A stretch of 64,000 nt of DNA from CAJINA01 sp964636125 (GCA_964636125.1 CAZWPX010000021.1:1-64000), one strand, 5' to 3'. Counted from the first letter of the stretch, positions 26,801-36,291 are shown. Program-made: numbers and translations. Notes: generated by a model from the letters alone, not told the origin.

Positions 26801-29064
26801 CAGCTGCCGTGGTTCACGACGATGAGGCGACCGTCATCAGCCTGTCACTTCCCACTTCAGTGTCGGAAGATGATGGCGTGGTCACCGGGATGGCCACCGT
26901 GTCGATCGATTCTCCGGCCGGGATGGATGTCGATGTCCACCTGTCCGTGAAGCCTGTCGGCGAGGTTTTCGTTCCGGCGATTGTTACGATCCATTCAGGT
27001 GAAAGCAGTGCGGAGATAGACATTCACGTGGTCGATGACGAGTTCTTCGACGGCGCCCGCGAAGTCCGTATTGACGCCCGGGTGGAAGGCTGGACGCCGG
27101 CCAGCGCCACGATGGTCGTGGAAGACAACGAGTTGAGTGATCTGACTATCACCCTTCCCGGGTTGGTTTTCGAGGGGAGCGGGGTTCTCTCAGATTCGGG
27201 GAACGTATCCGTACCCGGCATCCTGCTGTCCGATCTGGTTGTCAACCTCTCCATGACCGGGTTTCGCGAAATCACCCTGCCCGACACCGTGACCATCCCG
27301 GCCGGCAGCGGTTCGGCTACCTTTGACATTACGGTCACCGACGACTGGATAGTGGACGGGGACCAGACGATTACCATCGCCGCCTCCGCCGATGGCTGGG
27401 CATCGGCCCAAGGGCCCGTCACGGTCGTTGACACCCTGCGATTTCGACCGGAATTCCGGACCCACGATGATGCCGCTTCCAATCAGCAACGTCCGGCAGC
27501 AGCCGGTCTGGCCGGCGGCGGGTTTATCGTTGCCTGGCAAACTGATGATATTCTGGCACGGCGCTTCGACAACCGGGGAGAACCCCAGGAAAACGAGATA
27601 ATGGTCAATTCATATACCACCGGAATTCAGACCCAGCCTGCAGCGGCCGGTCTGGCCGGAGGGGAATACGTGGTTGTCTGGCAATCCCGCTACCAGGATG
27701 GAAGCGGGGAAGGGATATATGCCCGTTTGTTCAATGGTACCAGCAACGTGTTGACCGATGAGTTGCCGGTCAACACCACCACGGATAATAACCAGGCTTA
27801 CCCGGCGGTGGCCGATCTGGCTGACGGCGGCTTCGTGATCGCATGGCAGTCTTACCAACAGGACGGCAGCGGGGAAGGTATTTATGCCCGGATATTCGAC
27901 GCTTCCGGGAATCCTTTGACCGATGAACTGCCGGTCAACATCCAGACCGACTTGAATCAGTCACACCCGTCGGTGGCCGGTCTGGCCGGCGGCGGGTTTG
28001 TCGTATCGTGGGATTCCTACATCGATGCCGAACACCAGAACGACATTTTATGCCGGGTGTTCGATGCCGGCGGAAATCCGCTGACCGATGAACTGCCGGT
28101 CAACACGTATGCCGAGTCAAGCCAGAGCAATCCGTCATCGGCCGCGTTGGCCAACGGCCATTTCGTCATCACCTGGCAATCCTATCTCCAGGACGGGTTC
28201 GGAGACGGTGTGTTTGCCCGAACTTTCGATGCTGCCGGAAACCCGTTGACCGGCGAACTGCCGGTCAACAGCATCACCGCTGGCAGCCAATATTATCCGG
28301 CAGCGGCCGGCCTGGAAAATGGCAGATTCAGCATTGCCTGGTACAGTTACATGTCGGGGGCATATCTCAATGGGATCTTTACCCGCATCTTCAGTTCGAA
28401 CGGGAACCCTGAAACCGATGAATTCCAAGTCAATGCCGGAAGCCTCGGCAGCCTGCCCGAACCAGGCATCGCCGGTCTGGACATGGGAGAATTCGTTATC
28501 GTTTGGGAAAAATATCAGTCGGGTACATACGACGACGTTTTTGGCCAGATCCTCACCCAGGACACCGATGTGGATGATGACGGCATTCCCGGCGTCCAGG
28601 AGGATCTTGACCACAGCGGCACGGTCGAAACGGGAGAGACCCATCCTTGGATGGGCGACACCGACGGTGACGGTATACAGGACGGTACGGAAAAGGGCCT
28701 GACGCTTGCCGATGTCGGTCCGGACACGGATCTTTCCGTATTCATCCCCGATGCGGATCCGACGACCCTGCTCGACCCTGGCGATCCGGACACGGACCAC
28801 GACGGGATTGCCGATGGCGCGGAGGATACCGATGCCAATGGCCGCTTCGATCCCGGAGAGACCGATCCGCTCTTTATGGCCGGCGACTTGGATGACAGCG
28901 GTGCAGCCGATCTTGCCGATGCCATCCAGCTTTTCCAGATGGCTGCCGGCCTGCCGACGGATCCCGGCGCCTTCCACCCCGGCGCCGACATGGACGGCGA
29001 CAATGTTTTCAGCCTGGGCGAAGCGGTTTTCATTTTACAGCGGCTGTCCGGCCTCCGCCCCTGA
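23809..29064 (+). CDS. Large secreted subtilisin-family (S8) peptidase with Calx-beta-like, WQS-repeat and dockerin-like domains
   Basis: 1751 residues from ATG 23809 (AAAGGTGAAATC before it; the frame is open to 23488 but only the signal peptide MRVQRFSGLFTLVWILFLLI makes sense). The catalytic triad is Asp191 (VAVIDVGF), His226 (YLHGTACAE) and Ser541 (GTSAAAPHVAG), with AAAGNFG as oxyanion loop; about 200 residues are inserted between His and Ser. Then a propeller-like region (about 620-900), three Calx-beta-like domains (about 905-1210), seven repeats of about 52 residues with GGFVIAWQSY and NPLTDELPVN, calcium-type DTDGDGIQDG motifs, and at the end two dockerin-like units (GDLDDSGAADLADAIQLFQ at 1692; DMDGDNVFSLGEAVFILQ at 1727). 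Probably exported and calcium-stabilised. GC content is higher than in the genes on both sides. Confidence 0.88.
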   Translation: MRVQRFSGLFTLVWILFLLILTFPLHARSTPKWRLAQLPSGGVPPDLTAISGARVQSMSSKLGPRLRRLIMQKKVVRHSLGHLPAASPSPSSDSENIRVVFEMHSVTDQDVARITSNGGRIIRKLDRRIAVSLPEDRIMSVAESLDNATSVRLPFRFFPTEVPGEGVNLTGANAFHRQGMTGRGAKVAVIDVGFKGLTEARASGDLPNDVHTMDFTGNGLETQYLHGTACAEIVHDMAPYAELHLLKVSDEIDVQGAFDYCLANQIRIISLSIGIVGSGPGDGTGPLADMADQARASGALIVAAAGNFGSQADTTVVDGQPITITLGSHWEGTFTDNNADGFHEFSGIDYNVIGTVAGFDDDGNPETNELTIILRWNDWPLGTTDYDLFLFDFNTGELVTGSTVVQDGTQPPLEVISFDVPDSQTEARFYSVVVQKPDGEPAGVEMEIYLGNYCLFAPWMEHPSPIITTTSNIAEPADAESVLAVGAINFSDWETGPQESFSSQGPTNAWAGSAARFKPDIMGPDGVNTSTYSTEGFAGTSAAAPHVAGAAALLAGAYPFLGPDDLEDRLVKSAIDMGSNGRDNIYGHGRLSVDIQFADWLPGTDSAALKAILGDDLRDRIYYGDAANDELVIIDSVSGRVARRLPMNSRFDELAISKDGSILAVAGGDLVVMDLDSLIPRKMDTNLDTQSVAFDHRGQLFISTTEGFDDIYHYDPDTESIITSFGLSHDLSTSWSPDILQTDSQGTILLAAIDSGALFKFDVSGATPVFMAEDSGGIGMIWQLLVAPGGDEIYSGTKILSAADLSVVDSFLLPSDSVVGYNFRGMDTDLAGSLVYISADGNYGDAVFQFDAAQRTLLKSYDIAGNHSTDSPASRGMVTDRFDKSAFVVIRKSINGYAVQLVALESLFSVRVPAVFLESDGTATGKGTVHLSEARSENFAVTLVSEQPEILSVPSTVTVPAGQTMVEFDVTLTDNALPSGSREVTITAEAAGLPTRLAAAVVHDDEATVISLSLPTSVSEDDGVVTGMATVSIDSPAGMDVDVHLSVKPVGEVFVPAIVTIHSGESSAEIDIHVVDDEFFDGAREVRIDARVEGWTPASATMVVEDNELSDLTITLPGLVFEGSGVLSDSGNVSVPGILLSDLVVNLSMTGFREITLPDTVTIPAGSGSATFDITVTDDWIVDGDQTITIAASADGWASAQGPVTVVDTLRFRPEFRTHDDAASNQQRPAAAGLAGGGFIVAWQTDDILARRFDNRGEPQENEIMVNSYTTGIQTQPAAAGLAGGEYVVVWQSRYQDGSGEGIYARLFNGTSNVLTDELPVNTTTDNNQAYPAVADLADGGFVIAWQSYQQDGSGEGIYARIFDASGNPLTDELPVNIQTDLNQSHPSVAGLAGGGFVVSWDSYIDAEHQNDILCRVFDAGGNPLTDELPVNTYAESSQSNPSSAALANGHFVITWQSYLQDGFGDGVFARTFDAAGNPLTGELPVNSITAGSQYYPAAAGLENGRFSIAWYSYMSGAYLNGIFTRIFSSNGNPETDEFQVNAGSLGSLPEPGIAGLDMGEFVIVWEKYQSGTYDDVFGQILTQDTDVDDDGIPGVQEDLDHSGTVETGETHPWMGDTDGDGIQDGTEKGLTLADVGPDTDLSVFIPDADPTTLLDPGDPDTDHDGIADGAEDTDANGRFDPGETDPLFMAGDLDDSGAADLADAIQLFQMAAGLPTDPGAFHPGADMDGDNVFSLGEAVFILQRLSGLRP

Positions 29065-29359
29065 TCCGGATGCCGGCTGCCGCCAATAATGGTGGTCCTG
29101 AAAAAAGCCCCTCAGGAACTACTGCTGAGAAATATGACGGACAAATGGCGGCATACCGGATTCAACGTGTTTGCCGGTCCGCGCATTTTGCCCGAAACGA
29201 AAATTCAATGGCCGGAAAATTTTCGGAGAGTTCTATGACCGCGGGATAATTGATAAAGCTGCCGCGAAGCGGTTTCGTGCATCTTGCCAAATAAGCAATA
29301 TATCATTTTATTTCCACAGGTTGCGATATATAGCAGAAAACGTAACAGGGCTAATTAAT

Positions 29360-31624
29360 GTGAAATCGTATGGAAAACTGGTTATTTTTATTTTTAGGCG
29401 GTGTTTTTTACTCCTGGCCCTATCCGGGATACTGTTGCTTCCAGTGATTTCTTTCGCAATAATTGTGGGCGATATCAATAACAATCACCACATCGAACTC
29501 GATGATGCAATACTAGTCCTTCAAGCTATTTCAGATATAATTCCCCCAGGCACAACGATGCATTCAGAAGCTACTGTAAACATCGATAATCGCATCGGCA
29601 TGGAAGACGCTATTTTTGTGCTTCAAATTTTGGCTGACATACGACAACATCCCGATACTGACGATGATACGGACGGTTACACTGAGAACCAAGGCGATTG
29701 TGATGACACCAATCAGACTGTTTATCCGGGTGCGACCGAAACCTGTGGGGACGGTATCGATGAGGATTGCAACGGAGAAGATCAGCAGTGCACCCCGAAC
29801 AATATCTATGTGGTCGAGAATTATAATCTCGCCCAGGGTGATTTTATGCCATCAGAAAGTTTTACCATCTCTGGAGGTAGGTTGCGGTTTTCTGGAGATG
29901 GAAGTGATGATTTCGAACTTGCCTATTGGAATGGAGGTTATAATCCTTCCAATAATTGGTATCCTCAGCCGGGACATTCGAATTATTTTGATAATTTTCA
30001 TGTTTCTGTTGATACCAGTTGGGACGAGGGCGAATTAAATTGGTACTATGGACTTGTTGTTTGTTTGAACAAAGGCAGCTCAGGCTATGACGAATGGATC
30101 AGTTTTGTAATTTCAAAAAACGGCTACTACAACATCGGAAAAGTTAAGAATAATGAGTATATTGAAATAGTCGGATGGACACGAAGCTTCTTGCTAAATA
30201 TCAATGGGCAAAATAATAAATTGGCGATTCAAAAACAGGCCGATCATTTCAGGTTTTTCATAAACAACTACGAAGTCGGAAATATGGCCATAGAAGGATT
30301 CCAGGGTGGGGCCATAGGCCTTCAAATCAGTGAGCATGTAGACGCAAGTTTTGATGACTACACGGTAAACGATGCATATCAGGGGCAAATAGCGATTCCC
30401 TCGGAAGGATATATCCAGGAAAGAAACGAGCTAATCCATAAAACTATGACCACCACCTACCTGTGGTATGATCAGGTGCTACAAATTGATTATTGGAGTT
30501 ATGCATCAGCAGAAGATCTGGTTAGAGATCTGAGGTACAACAGTCTGGACAAATGGAGTTATATCACAACAAAAGAAACCTACGACAGCCTTTTTAAAGA
30601 GGGGCAATATCTTGGTATTGGATTTGGATTAAAACGAGTAAATAACAATGAATGTAATGTATCGTTTGTGTATCGGAATTCGCCTGCCGACAATGCAGGT
30701 ATAAAAAGAACCGATACCCTTCTTGAGATTAACGGAAAGACAATTGCTCAAATCGACGAAAACAGTCTCTGGGAAACTGTTTTCGGGGAGGACCTGACAG
30801 GCATCGAGGTCGGTTTGAAAATAAGAACGGCTATAGGTGAAATAAGAGAGTTAACCGTGAGAAAGGCTATGGTAGATATAAACGCTGTTGTTCACAGTGA
30901 AATCATCGAACAAAGCGGTACAAAGGTTGGATATCTGGTATTTAATAAATTTATTACCACCGCCATGAATGAACTGGAGACTGTTTTTTCTGATTTTAAA
31001 GGGGAGGGAATCCAAGAATTAATTATAGACTTACGATACAACCCTGGTGGTAAAATATATATTGCCAATTATCTTGCAAGTATGATCGGGGGGGATTTGG
31101 TTGCAAACCAGGTCTTTTCAAAATTCACCCACAACGACAGATACCAGGTGTGGGATACTCAATATCATTTTGAGAAACCAGAAGGTGCTCTCAATCTTGA
31201 TCGGCTTTTTGTTATCACTACAAATGATTCTTGTTCTGCCAGTGAAATGGTTGTAAACAGCCTGCAACCTTTTATTAATGTTGTGATGATAGGAGATACA
31301 ACCTGCGGAAAGCCTGTGGGTATGCATGGATATGACATTTTTGATCTGCACATTAGCCCGATTGAGTTCAAGGGTTTGAATGCCGATGATATAGGAGAAT
31401 ATTACAGCGGCTTGCAGCCAACGTGCTTTGCAGAAGATGGGTTACAGTATTCATTTGGCGAAAGCGGCGAGGACTCTCTCAAACATGCGCTATATTACAT
31501 TGATAACGATACTTGTATAATTGAGCAGTCAAGTGTCTCTGCACTAAGAATGATAGAGGGAATAAAAGAAAAGATAGAGCCGCCACTCCTGTACGGTTTC
31601 AAAAAAGAGATTGGGGCATTTTAA
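29360..31624 (+). CDS. Secreted S41-family (C-terminal processing type) peptidase with dockerin-like and MopE-type motifs
   Basis: About 754 residues from GTG 29360; no ATG precedes the signal peptide (RRCFLLLALSGILLLPVISF), so the start is uncertain. Directly after the signal come two dockerin-like units (GDINNNHHIELDDAILVLQ and VNIDNRIGMEDAIFVLQ), then a MopE-like metal motif (QGDCDDTNQTVYPGATETC, DGIDEDCNG). A beta-rich domain of about 190 residues follows. From about residue 400 it is an S41 peptidase: a PDZ domain (GIGFGLKRV...NSPADNAGIKRTDTLLEING), the catalytic Ser in NDSCSASEM near 624-629, and Lys in GDTTCGKPVG. Family members cleave protein C-termini or unfolded proteins in the periplasm; here it could process surface proteins. 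Gene-free 29065-29359 shows nothing of note. Confidence 0.85.
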   Translation: MKSYGKLVIFIFRRCFLLLALSGILLLPVISFAIIVGDINNNHHIELDDAILVLQAISDIIPPGTTMHSEATVNIDNRIGMEDAIFVLQILADIRQHPDTDDDTDGYTENQGDCDDTNQTVYPGATETCGDGIDEDCNGEDQQCTPNNIYVVENYNLAQGDFMPSESFTISGGRLRFSGDGSDDFELAYWNGGYNPSNNWYPQPGHSNYFDNFHVSVDTSWDEGELNWYYGLVVCLNKGSSGYDEWISFVISKNGYYNIGKVKNNEYIEIVGWTRSFLLNINGQNNKLAIQKQADHFRFFINNYEVGNMAIEGFQGGAIGLQISEHVDASFDDYTVNDAYQGQIAIPSEGYIQERNELIHKTMTTTYLWYDQVLQIDYWSYASAEDLVRDLRYNSLDKWSYITTKETYDSLFKEGQYLGIGFGLKRVNNNECNVSFVYRNSPADNAGIKRTDTLLEINGKTIAQIDENSLWETVFGEDLTGIEVGLKIRTAIGEIRELTVRKAMVDINAVVHSEIIEQSGTKVGYLVFNKFITTAMNELETVFSDFKGEGIQELIIDLRYNPGGKIYIANYLASMIGGDLVANQVFSKFTHNDRYQVWDTQYHFEKPEGALNLDRLFVITTNDSCSASEMVVNSLQPFINVVMIGDTTCGKPVGMHGYDIFDLHISPIEFKGLNADDIGEYYSGLQPTCFAEDGLQYSFGESGEDSLKHALYYIDNDTCIIEQSSVSALRMIEGIKEKIEPPLLYGFKKEIGAF

Positions 31625-31733
31625 AAAATGGATCACGATTCGTCAGTATCTTAAGAAATAGGATTTAGTTATACAACACCAACGTTGCACTTAAAGAAGC
31701 GTAAGCGTCCAATTAACCCCATCTTCACAGAAT

Positions 31734-32171
31734 TTGAAAGGTAATGCAGCTAAATATAAATCAATTGTGATTGACGCTTTAAAAGAATCTTTACACGCTA
31801 ATAATAGTCTAATTACCCCGGTATATTCATATTACGATATTGGTGATGCTTATAGCTTTAATAAACTTGACAACATTATTAGAAAGCCCAAGGAAACATG
31901 GATGAAACAAAGTTTTTTTTCACGGCCTGAACCAAATGTGGATAAGATAATTAAATTGGGGACACAAATACAAGCTGATGTAGTATTACTTTATTATCTT
32001 AGAGTTGGCGGTTCAACAGACCTCATCAATTCCTACCTGATAGATATCAAATCTCGGAAAGTAATTTTGGCCGAAGAGACAACTGAGGAATTTACAGCAG
32101 GTGAAGGAGCAGCCAAAGTTATAAAAACCACAAACGAGGTGTTCCAACGCTTAAAAAAGAGCGGACAGTAG
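31734..32171 (+). pseudogene. N-terminally truncated exported-protein-like ORF
   Basis: The frame runs from a stop at about 31,690 and has no ATG before coding-like sequence; the only early start is TTG 31734 without ribosome site. The protein part GTQIQADVVLLYYLRVG, then SYLIDIKSRKVILAEETTEEF looks like the second half of a CsgG/TolB-N-like domain, as in lipoproteins that form outer-membrane assemblies. The first half and signal are missing, so it is probably dead. Confidence 0.45.
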
Positions 32172-32190
32172 GACACATCGGCACACAATG

Positions 32191-32242
32191 TGCTCAGTCC
32201 TCCTTTGAACCTTTAACTCGGAGGACTTCACAATGCCCCACC
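32191..32242 (+). repeat. REP-like hairpin, copy A
   Basis: AGTCCTCC (32196-32203) pairs with GGAGGACT (32220-32227). The block TGCTCAG...GACTTC.C.ATGCCCC.CC is shared with 38645-38698. GTAG at 32168 and the hairpin GCACA-CAA-TGTGC just before it fit the head of REP elements. It lies 28 bases upstream of a RAYT remnant, the usual neighbour of REPs. Confidence 0.55.
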
Positions 32243-32270
32243 AAAATGACAAAGATGGATAGAAGTTTTT

Positions 32271-32522
32271 TTGAAAAAAGAACAGTCGGCCAGGGTCAAC
32301 CGGTGGACACAGAGTATCGCGACCGGCAGTCAGGGTTTTGTCGAGCATGTCAAACAGAAGCTTGGCAGCATTGCACGTGGCCGGCAGGTTGTAAATGCAG
32401 GCGGCACGAATCATGAACTTAAAGAAGCCCTGTCATTGTACGGTGATCGACCCGGCCGGCGTATAGGCGACAACACAATCAGGTGGGAGGTTCTACCTTC
32501 AACGAGCGTGCAATTACCTTAA
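32271..32522 (+). pseudogene. C-terminal remnant of a REP-associated (RAYT, Y1) transposase
   Basis: The frame reads RVNRWTQSIATGSQGFVEHV, then KLGSIARGRQVVNAGGTNHELKE split over the typical end of RAYT proteins, where RW-ESIAVGS..FVE..K..LG..A.GR precedes the C-terminus. The HUH and catalytic Tyr part is missing, so no activity can remain. It explains the REP-like hairpins nearby. Confidence 0.6.
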
Positions 32523-32985
32523 ATTGCACATTTCGGCCCCCAAAAGTCTATCCTAAGGCAGAAAAACGGGCCGGATCTTATACTATGTTAAAAGTATTCA
32601 GTCGGTTGGCTCGGTGCAACCCCGAAGCCTAACTGCAGGCTAAGCTACGTATAATGGGCGTGTGGACGTTGATGAACCAGTATGTATCGCCGAAAGATTG
32701 GCGGTAGATGAAAAAGTAGCTGTCTGGCAGTGTGATATGCGAAAAATATCAAGTGATATTTGGTAGTTACTGATAATTTGATTTCTGGCAAGGATTCCAT
32801 AATTATCAGCAGATTGCTTTTCTGGAAATATTTTCAATATACATGTAATCCGCATGGCCTGACTGCGATTCGGTGTCACCGGTTCTGAAAAATACCCTAT
32901 TGGGGCCTTTGGGAGGGATAATGAGTGGGTGAACGTGCTGGCCCGTAGTCGTGTGTTTATCTTTTCATCCAACCTCACAACCTAA
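32523..32985. other. Gene-free stretch
   Basis: No gene can be supported. A short coding-like frame near 32,660-32,765 (DEPVCIAERLAVDEKVAVW) has no start and may be debris. Confidence 0.4.
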
Positions 32986-33024
32986 TTGTCAAAGTTTGAC
33001 AAGGCTCCCTCCAACTGATAATAT
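32986..33024 (+). promoter_or_regulatory. Promoter with palindromic operator upstream of the adhesin gene
   Basis: TTGTCAAA-G-TTTGACAA at 32986-33002 is a perfect 17-base palindrome whose right half is the -35 box TTGACA (32996-33001). TAATAT at 33019-33024 is the -10 at 17 bases spacing. A repressor here would block the -35. The adhesin ATG is 260 bases downstream; the leader has a seven-base inverted repeat (33049-33055 with 33067-33073). Confidence 0.55.
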
Positions 33025-33283
33025 TTCTAAATTATTTTCCACCTTGCCATAAACCTTAGCTGTCGAGGTTTATATGATCCCAATGATGCTCCAAATATTT
33101 AGTACTTAAAATCCCACTTCTCGTATTAAGATGCGGGTTTGTCTGCATATATACCAGCAACTTCACCAGGTAATGACATCTGCCCTGAATAGAATCCAAC
33201 CGACTCGCTGGTCCAATATATAAAATCAAGAATAAGATTATTTTAACAATTGGTTTTGGATGTACCATCCCGGGAGGTAGCCA

Positions 33284-35944
33284 ATGCGCCGAATAATACT
33301 GATTGCCGCAATCATCTTTTCATTTCCGTTTATAGTTTATGCTGAAACGCATACTTTCAATGGCTCTTTGAGTGAAAATTCACCCGTAAACTGGCACAAC
33401 GTGACAACTTCAAATGATGGGAATTTGGAAATTGCCTTGACCAGGGACACAACCCTAGGCACTGGTACTATATACGTTTATGACGGGGACAACACCACTC
33501 TGATCAACACGACGAGCACAACTGTGATCACCGGCCTGAGAACCGGCACTTACAATTTTAAAGTAAGCTGGTCTCTCGGATCCGGAAACTATACATTGAC
33601 AGTGTCTGAAACACCAAGCCCTTATACAAACGACGCAGAACCAAACGATGACACCACGCAGGCCATTTATACCACCCTGGCACAAAGTATGACCGGTCAC
33701 CTCGGTTACAGCTGGGGCGGCAACGGGAATGTCCCCGACGACGTTGACTGGTGGCAAATTGACCTACCTTCTGACGGCAACCTTGTTTTTGCCGTGGACA
33801 AAGCAACGACCCTCGGCGTGACCGTCTCGCTCTATTCAGGTGATCAAACCAGTTTGATCCAGACAAACGCCACATCTTCGGTTACAGGGCTGCGCGCTGG
33901 AACCTACTATGTGAAAGCTGCGCGTACTACAGGCTATGGTGGCTACACACTTACACCCGCACACACCCCTGATGCAGTAACCAACGACGCAGAACCGAAC
34001 GATACGGCTGCCACCGCAGGTAATGGTAATTTTCCAACTGCTATCTCCGGCCATCTGGGATATAGCTGGATGGGAACTGGAGATGTTCCCGATGACGTTG
34101 ACTGGTGGCAAATTGCCCTGCCTTCTGACGGCAACCTCGTCTTTGTCGTGGACAAAGCAACAACCCTCGGCGTGACTATTTCTCTTTATGATGGTGATCA
34201 AAGCAGTTTAATCCAGACAAACGCTACATCCCTGGTTACCGGGCTGCGTGCTGGAACCTACTATGTGAATGCTGCACGTACTACAGGCTATGGTGGCTAC
34301 ACCCTCACCGCAACTCATACCGCCCAGCCTGCCGCCAATGATACGGAACCCAATGATACCGGTCCGGTAGCGGTCCTTACGGAACGAACCGGCACTGTCA
34401 CCGGCCACCTGGGATACAATTGGGGCGGGACAGGCGACAACCCGGATATCACCGATTTCTGGAAAATGGATATCCCCCGCACCGGTGACCTGACAATTGA
34501 TATTACCAGAGACACTTCATTAGGAATGAGTAACCCAACGGTATTCGCACACGACCTTTCAACAAGTCTTTTTAGCGGCATGAGCGGTACCGTCACGAAT
34601 GTCCCGGCAGGGGCCATTTACATTAAGTTCGATCGGAGCAGTGGGACGGGTGCCTATACAATGACAACCTCCTTTGCTATCTCCAACACGGCCCCTACAA
34701 TTGAGGGTAATCCAACGCTGTCGATAAATGAAGACCTCGCATACAACTTTACACCGGTCGCAGATGATACTGACGTGGGCGACACATTGACTTTCAGCAT
34801 CACGAACAAGCCTGCCTGGGCGAATTTCGATACCACTACTGGAATTTTGTCGGGAACACCTGGCAATGACGATGTGGGCACCACCAACAATATCGTTATC
34901 ATTGTTACAGATAGTATTGGCGACAGCGCGTCATTGCCTGCCTTTGCTATTGAAGTAATCAATGTGAACGATCCACCTTCTATCACCGGCACGCCTGGCA
35001 ATGTCATCAATGAGGGAGCTACCTACAGTTTTACCCCGACTGCGAACGATATAGATGTTGGTGATGTCGTTGTTTTCAGTATAGCGAACAAACCTGCCTG
35101 GCTGACTTTTGATACGACAACCGGCACATTGACCGGGACCGCGGGTGGAACGGATATAGGTACTACGTCGGGTATTGTGATTAGCGCCACAGATGGAACG
35201 CTGAGCGCTCAGTTGCCGGCATTTGATTTGTCGGTGATGGGATCAGCCTCCATATCTTCAAAGGTAACCATAGACATTGCCGGGCACGATGATCTGCCGG
35301 TCACCAATGCGACGGTTTCCATAGTAGGAACAAGTTATTCAGCCATGACAGACAGCAATGGAGATTTTTCTTTTTTCGGTATCCCCTCCGGCACCTACAC
35401 TGTAAATATCACGGCCCCAGATATTGGAACGTTCAGCCAGTCAGTTGTGCTGGCTGCTGGAGAAGTTTTAAGCCTCACGCCAATCCCGTTGGCAGTGGAA
35501 AGCGGCGCGTATACCGCGGAAGAATTACATCAGGCAGTCCTGGCTGAAAGAAGTAAATATGATCCGAATGGGGACGGTAAAGTCGGTCTGGAAGAAGCGC
35601 TTAATGCTCTGCAGGTTGTCGCTGGCGTAAGGCCTGAGATCACGCACCTGAACAACTCGATAGTGGGTAGCTGGGGATCCGGATATATGGACGGCCAGTA
35701 TTTAAGCCTGACCTTTTATCCTAACGGGTACTATATTGTCTATCATAACGGCGTCGAGTATGGAACTTATACCCACGACAATTCATCAGGAGAAATTACT
35801 GTTAACGTTCTTCAAGACGACAATGGCCAGTATGGTTTAGCGGACTCGGGGACGCCTTATCAAGATACCTTGATTGTCACGGGTGATACGCTGAATGTCT
35901 ACCAGGGGGGTGAACTTGATGCCTCCTTTGAAAGAGTGAAGTAA
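33284..35944 (+). CDS. Secreted multidomain adhesin-like protein (PPC, cadherin-like, CarboxypepD_reg, EF-hand, lipocalin-like)
   Basis: 886 residues, signal peptide IILIAAIIFSFPFIVYA. Four bacterial pre-peptidase (PPC) domains come first; the second and third are almost identical (VPDDVDWWQI, LPSDGNLVF, GLRAGTYYV) and start 354 bases apart. Two cadherin/He_PIG-like domains follow (NEDLAYNFTPVADDTDVGD; NEGATYSFTPTANDIDVGD). Then a carboxypeptidase-regulatory-like domain (DIAGHDDLPVTNATV...DSNGDFSF), a dockerin-like unit DPNGDGKVGLEEALNALQVV at about 760, and a lipocalin-like end (IVGSWGSGYMDGQY). CGGGAGGT stands seven bases before the ATG. It is probably cell-surface or secreted and calcium-binding; no enzymatic domain is visible. 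The 347-base stretch after it (35945-36291) holds nothing recognisable. Confidence 0.87.
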   Translation: MRRIILIAAIIFSFPFIVYAETHTFNGSLSENSPVNWHNVTTSNDGNLEIALTRDTTLGTGTIYVYDGDNTTLINTTSTTVITGLRTGTYNFKVSWSLGSGNYTLTVSETPSPYTNDAEPNDDTTQAIYTTLAQSMTGHLGYSWGGNGNVPDDVDWWQIDLPSDGNLVFAVDKATTLGVTVSLYSGDQTSLIQTNATSSVTGLRAGTYYVKAARTTGYGGYTLTPAHTPDAVTNDAEPNDTAATAGNGNFPTAISGHLGYSWMGTGDVPDDVDWWQIALPSDGNLVFVVDKATTLGVTISLYDGDQSSLIQTNATSLVTGLRAGTYYVNAARTTGYGGYTLTATHTAQPAANDTEPNDTGPVAVLTERTGTVTGHLGYNWGGTGDNPDITDFWKMDIPRTGDLTIDITRDTSLGMSNPTVFAHDLSTSLFSGMSGTVTNVPAGAIYIKFDRSSGTGAYTMTTSFAISNTAPTIEGNPTLSINEDLAYNFTPVADDTDVGDTLTFSITNKPAWANFDTTTGILSGTPGNDDVGTTNNIVIIVTDSIGDSASLPAFAIEVINVNDPPSITGTPGNVINEGATYSFTPTANDIDVGDVVVFSIANKPAWLTFDTTTGTLTGTAGGTDIGTTSGIVISATDGTLSAQLPAFDLSVMGSASISSKVTIDIAGHDDLPVTNATVSIVGTSYSAMTDSNGDFSFFGIPSGTYTVNITAPDIGTFSQSVVLAAGEVLSLTPIPLAVESGAYTAEELHQAVLAERSKYDPNGDGKVGLEEALNALQVVAGVRPEITHLNNSIVGSWGSGYMDGQYLSLTFYPNGYYIVYHNGVEYGTYTHDNSSGEITVNVLQDDNGQYGLADSGTPYQDTLIVTGDTLNVYQGGELDASFERVK

Positions 35945-36291
35945 GTTTCAGTAAACCGATCAAAACACGTGATTTTTTGACGAAATCTTGATTCTGAGTT
36001 GACGGTCAATGGTATCGATTCCAATGTGAAATCTTCATTTTGAAACCTGTGATTCACTCGACAAATCTGTACAAAGCACTGATACAATTTGCTACTAAAA
36101 ATCGTAAGGCGCAGAAATAATTTGATATATTGTCTTTTTGGCAAGATACATGTCGCCAGAACTCATTTTCTTTACATGCAACATTTAGTGTTTGATAGCT
36201 CGGTATCTGCGCCCAAATTTCACACATATGCATATTGCTGTGAGCACTCCTAACAACACTTTAAACACGAGTTATTAAAAGGAGACTTGTA

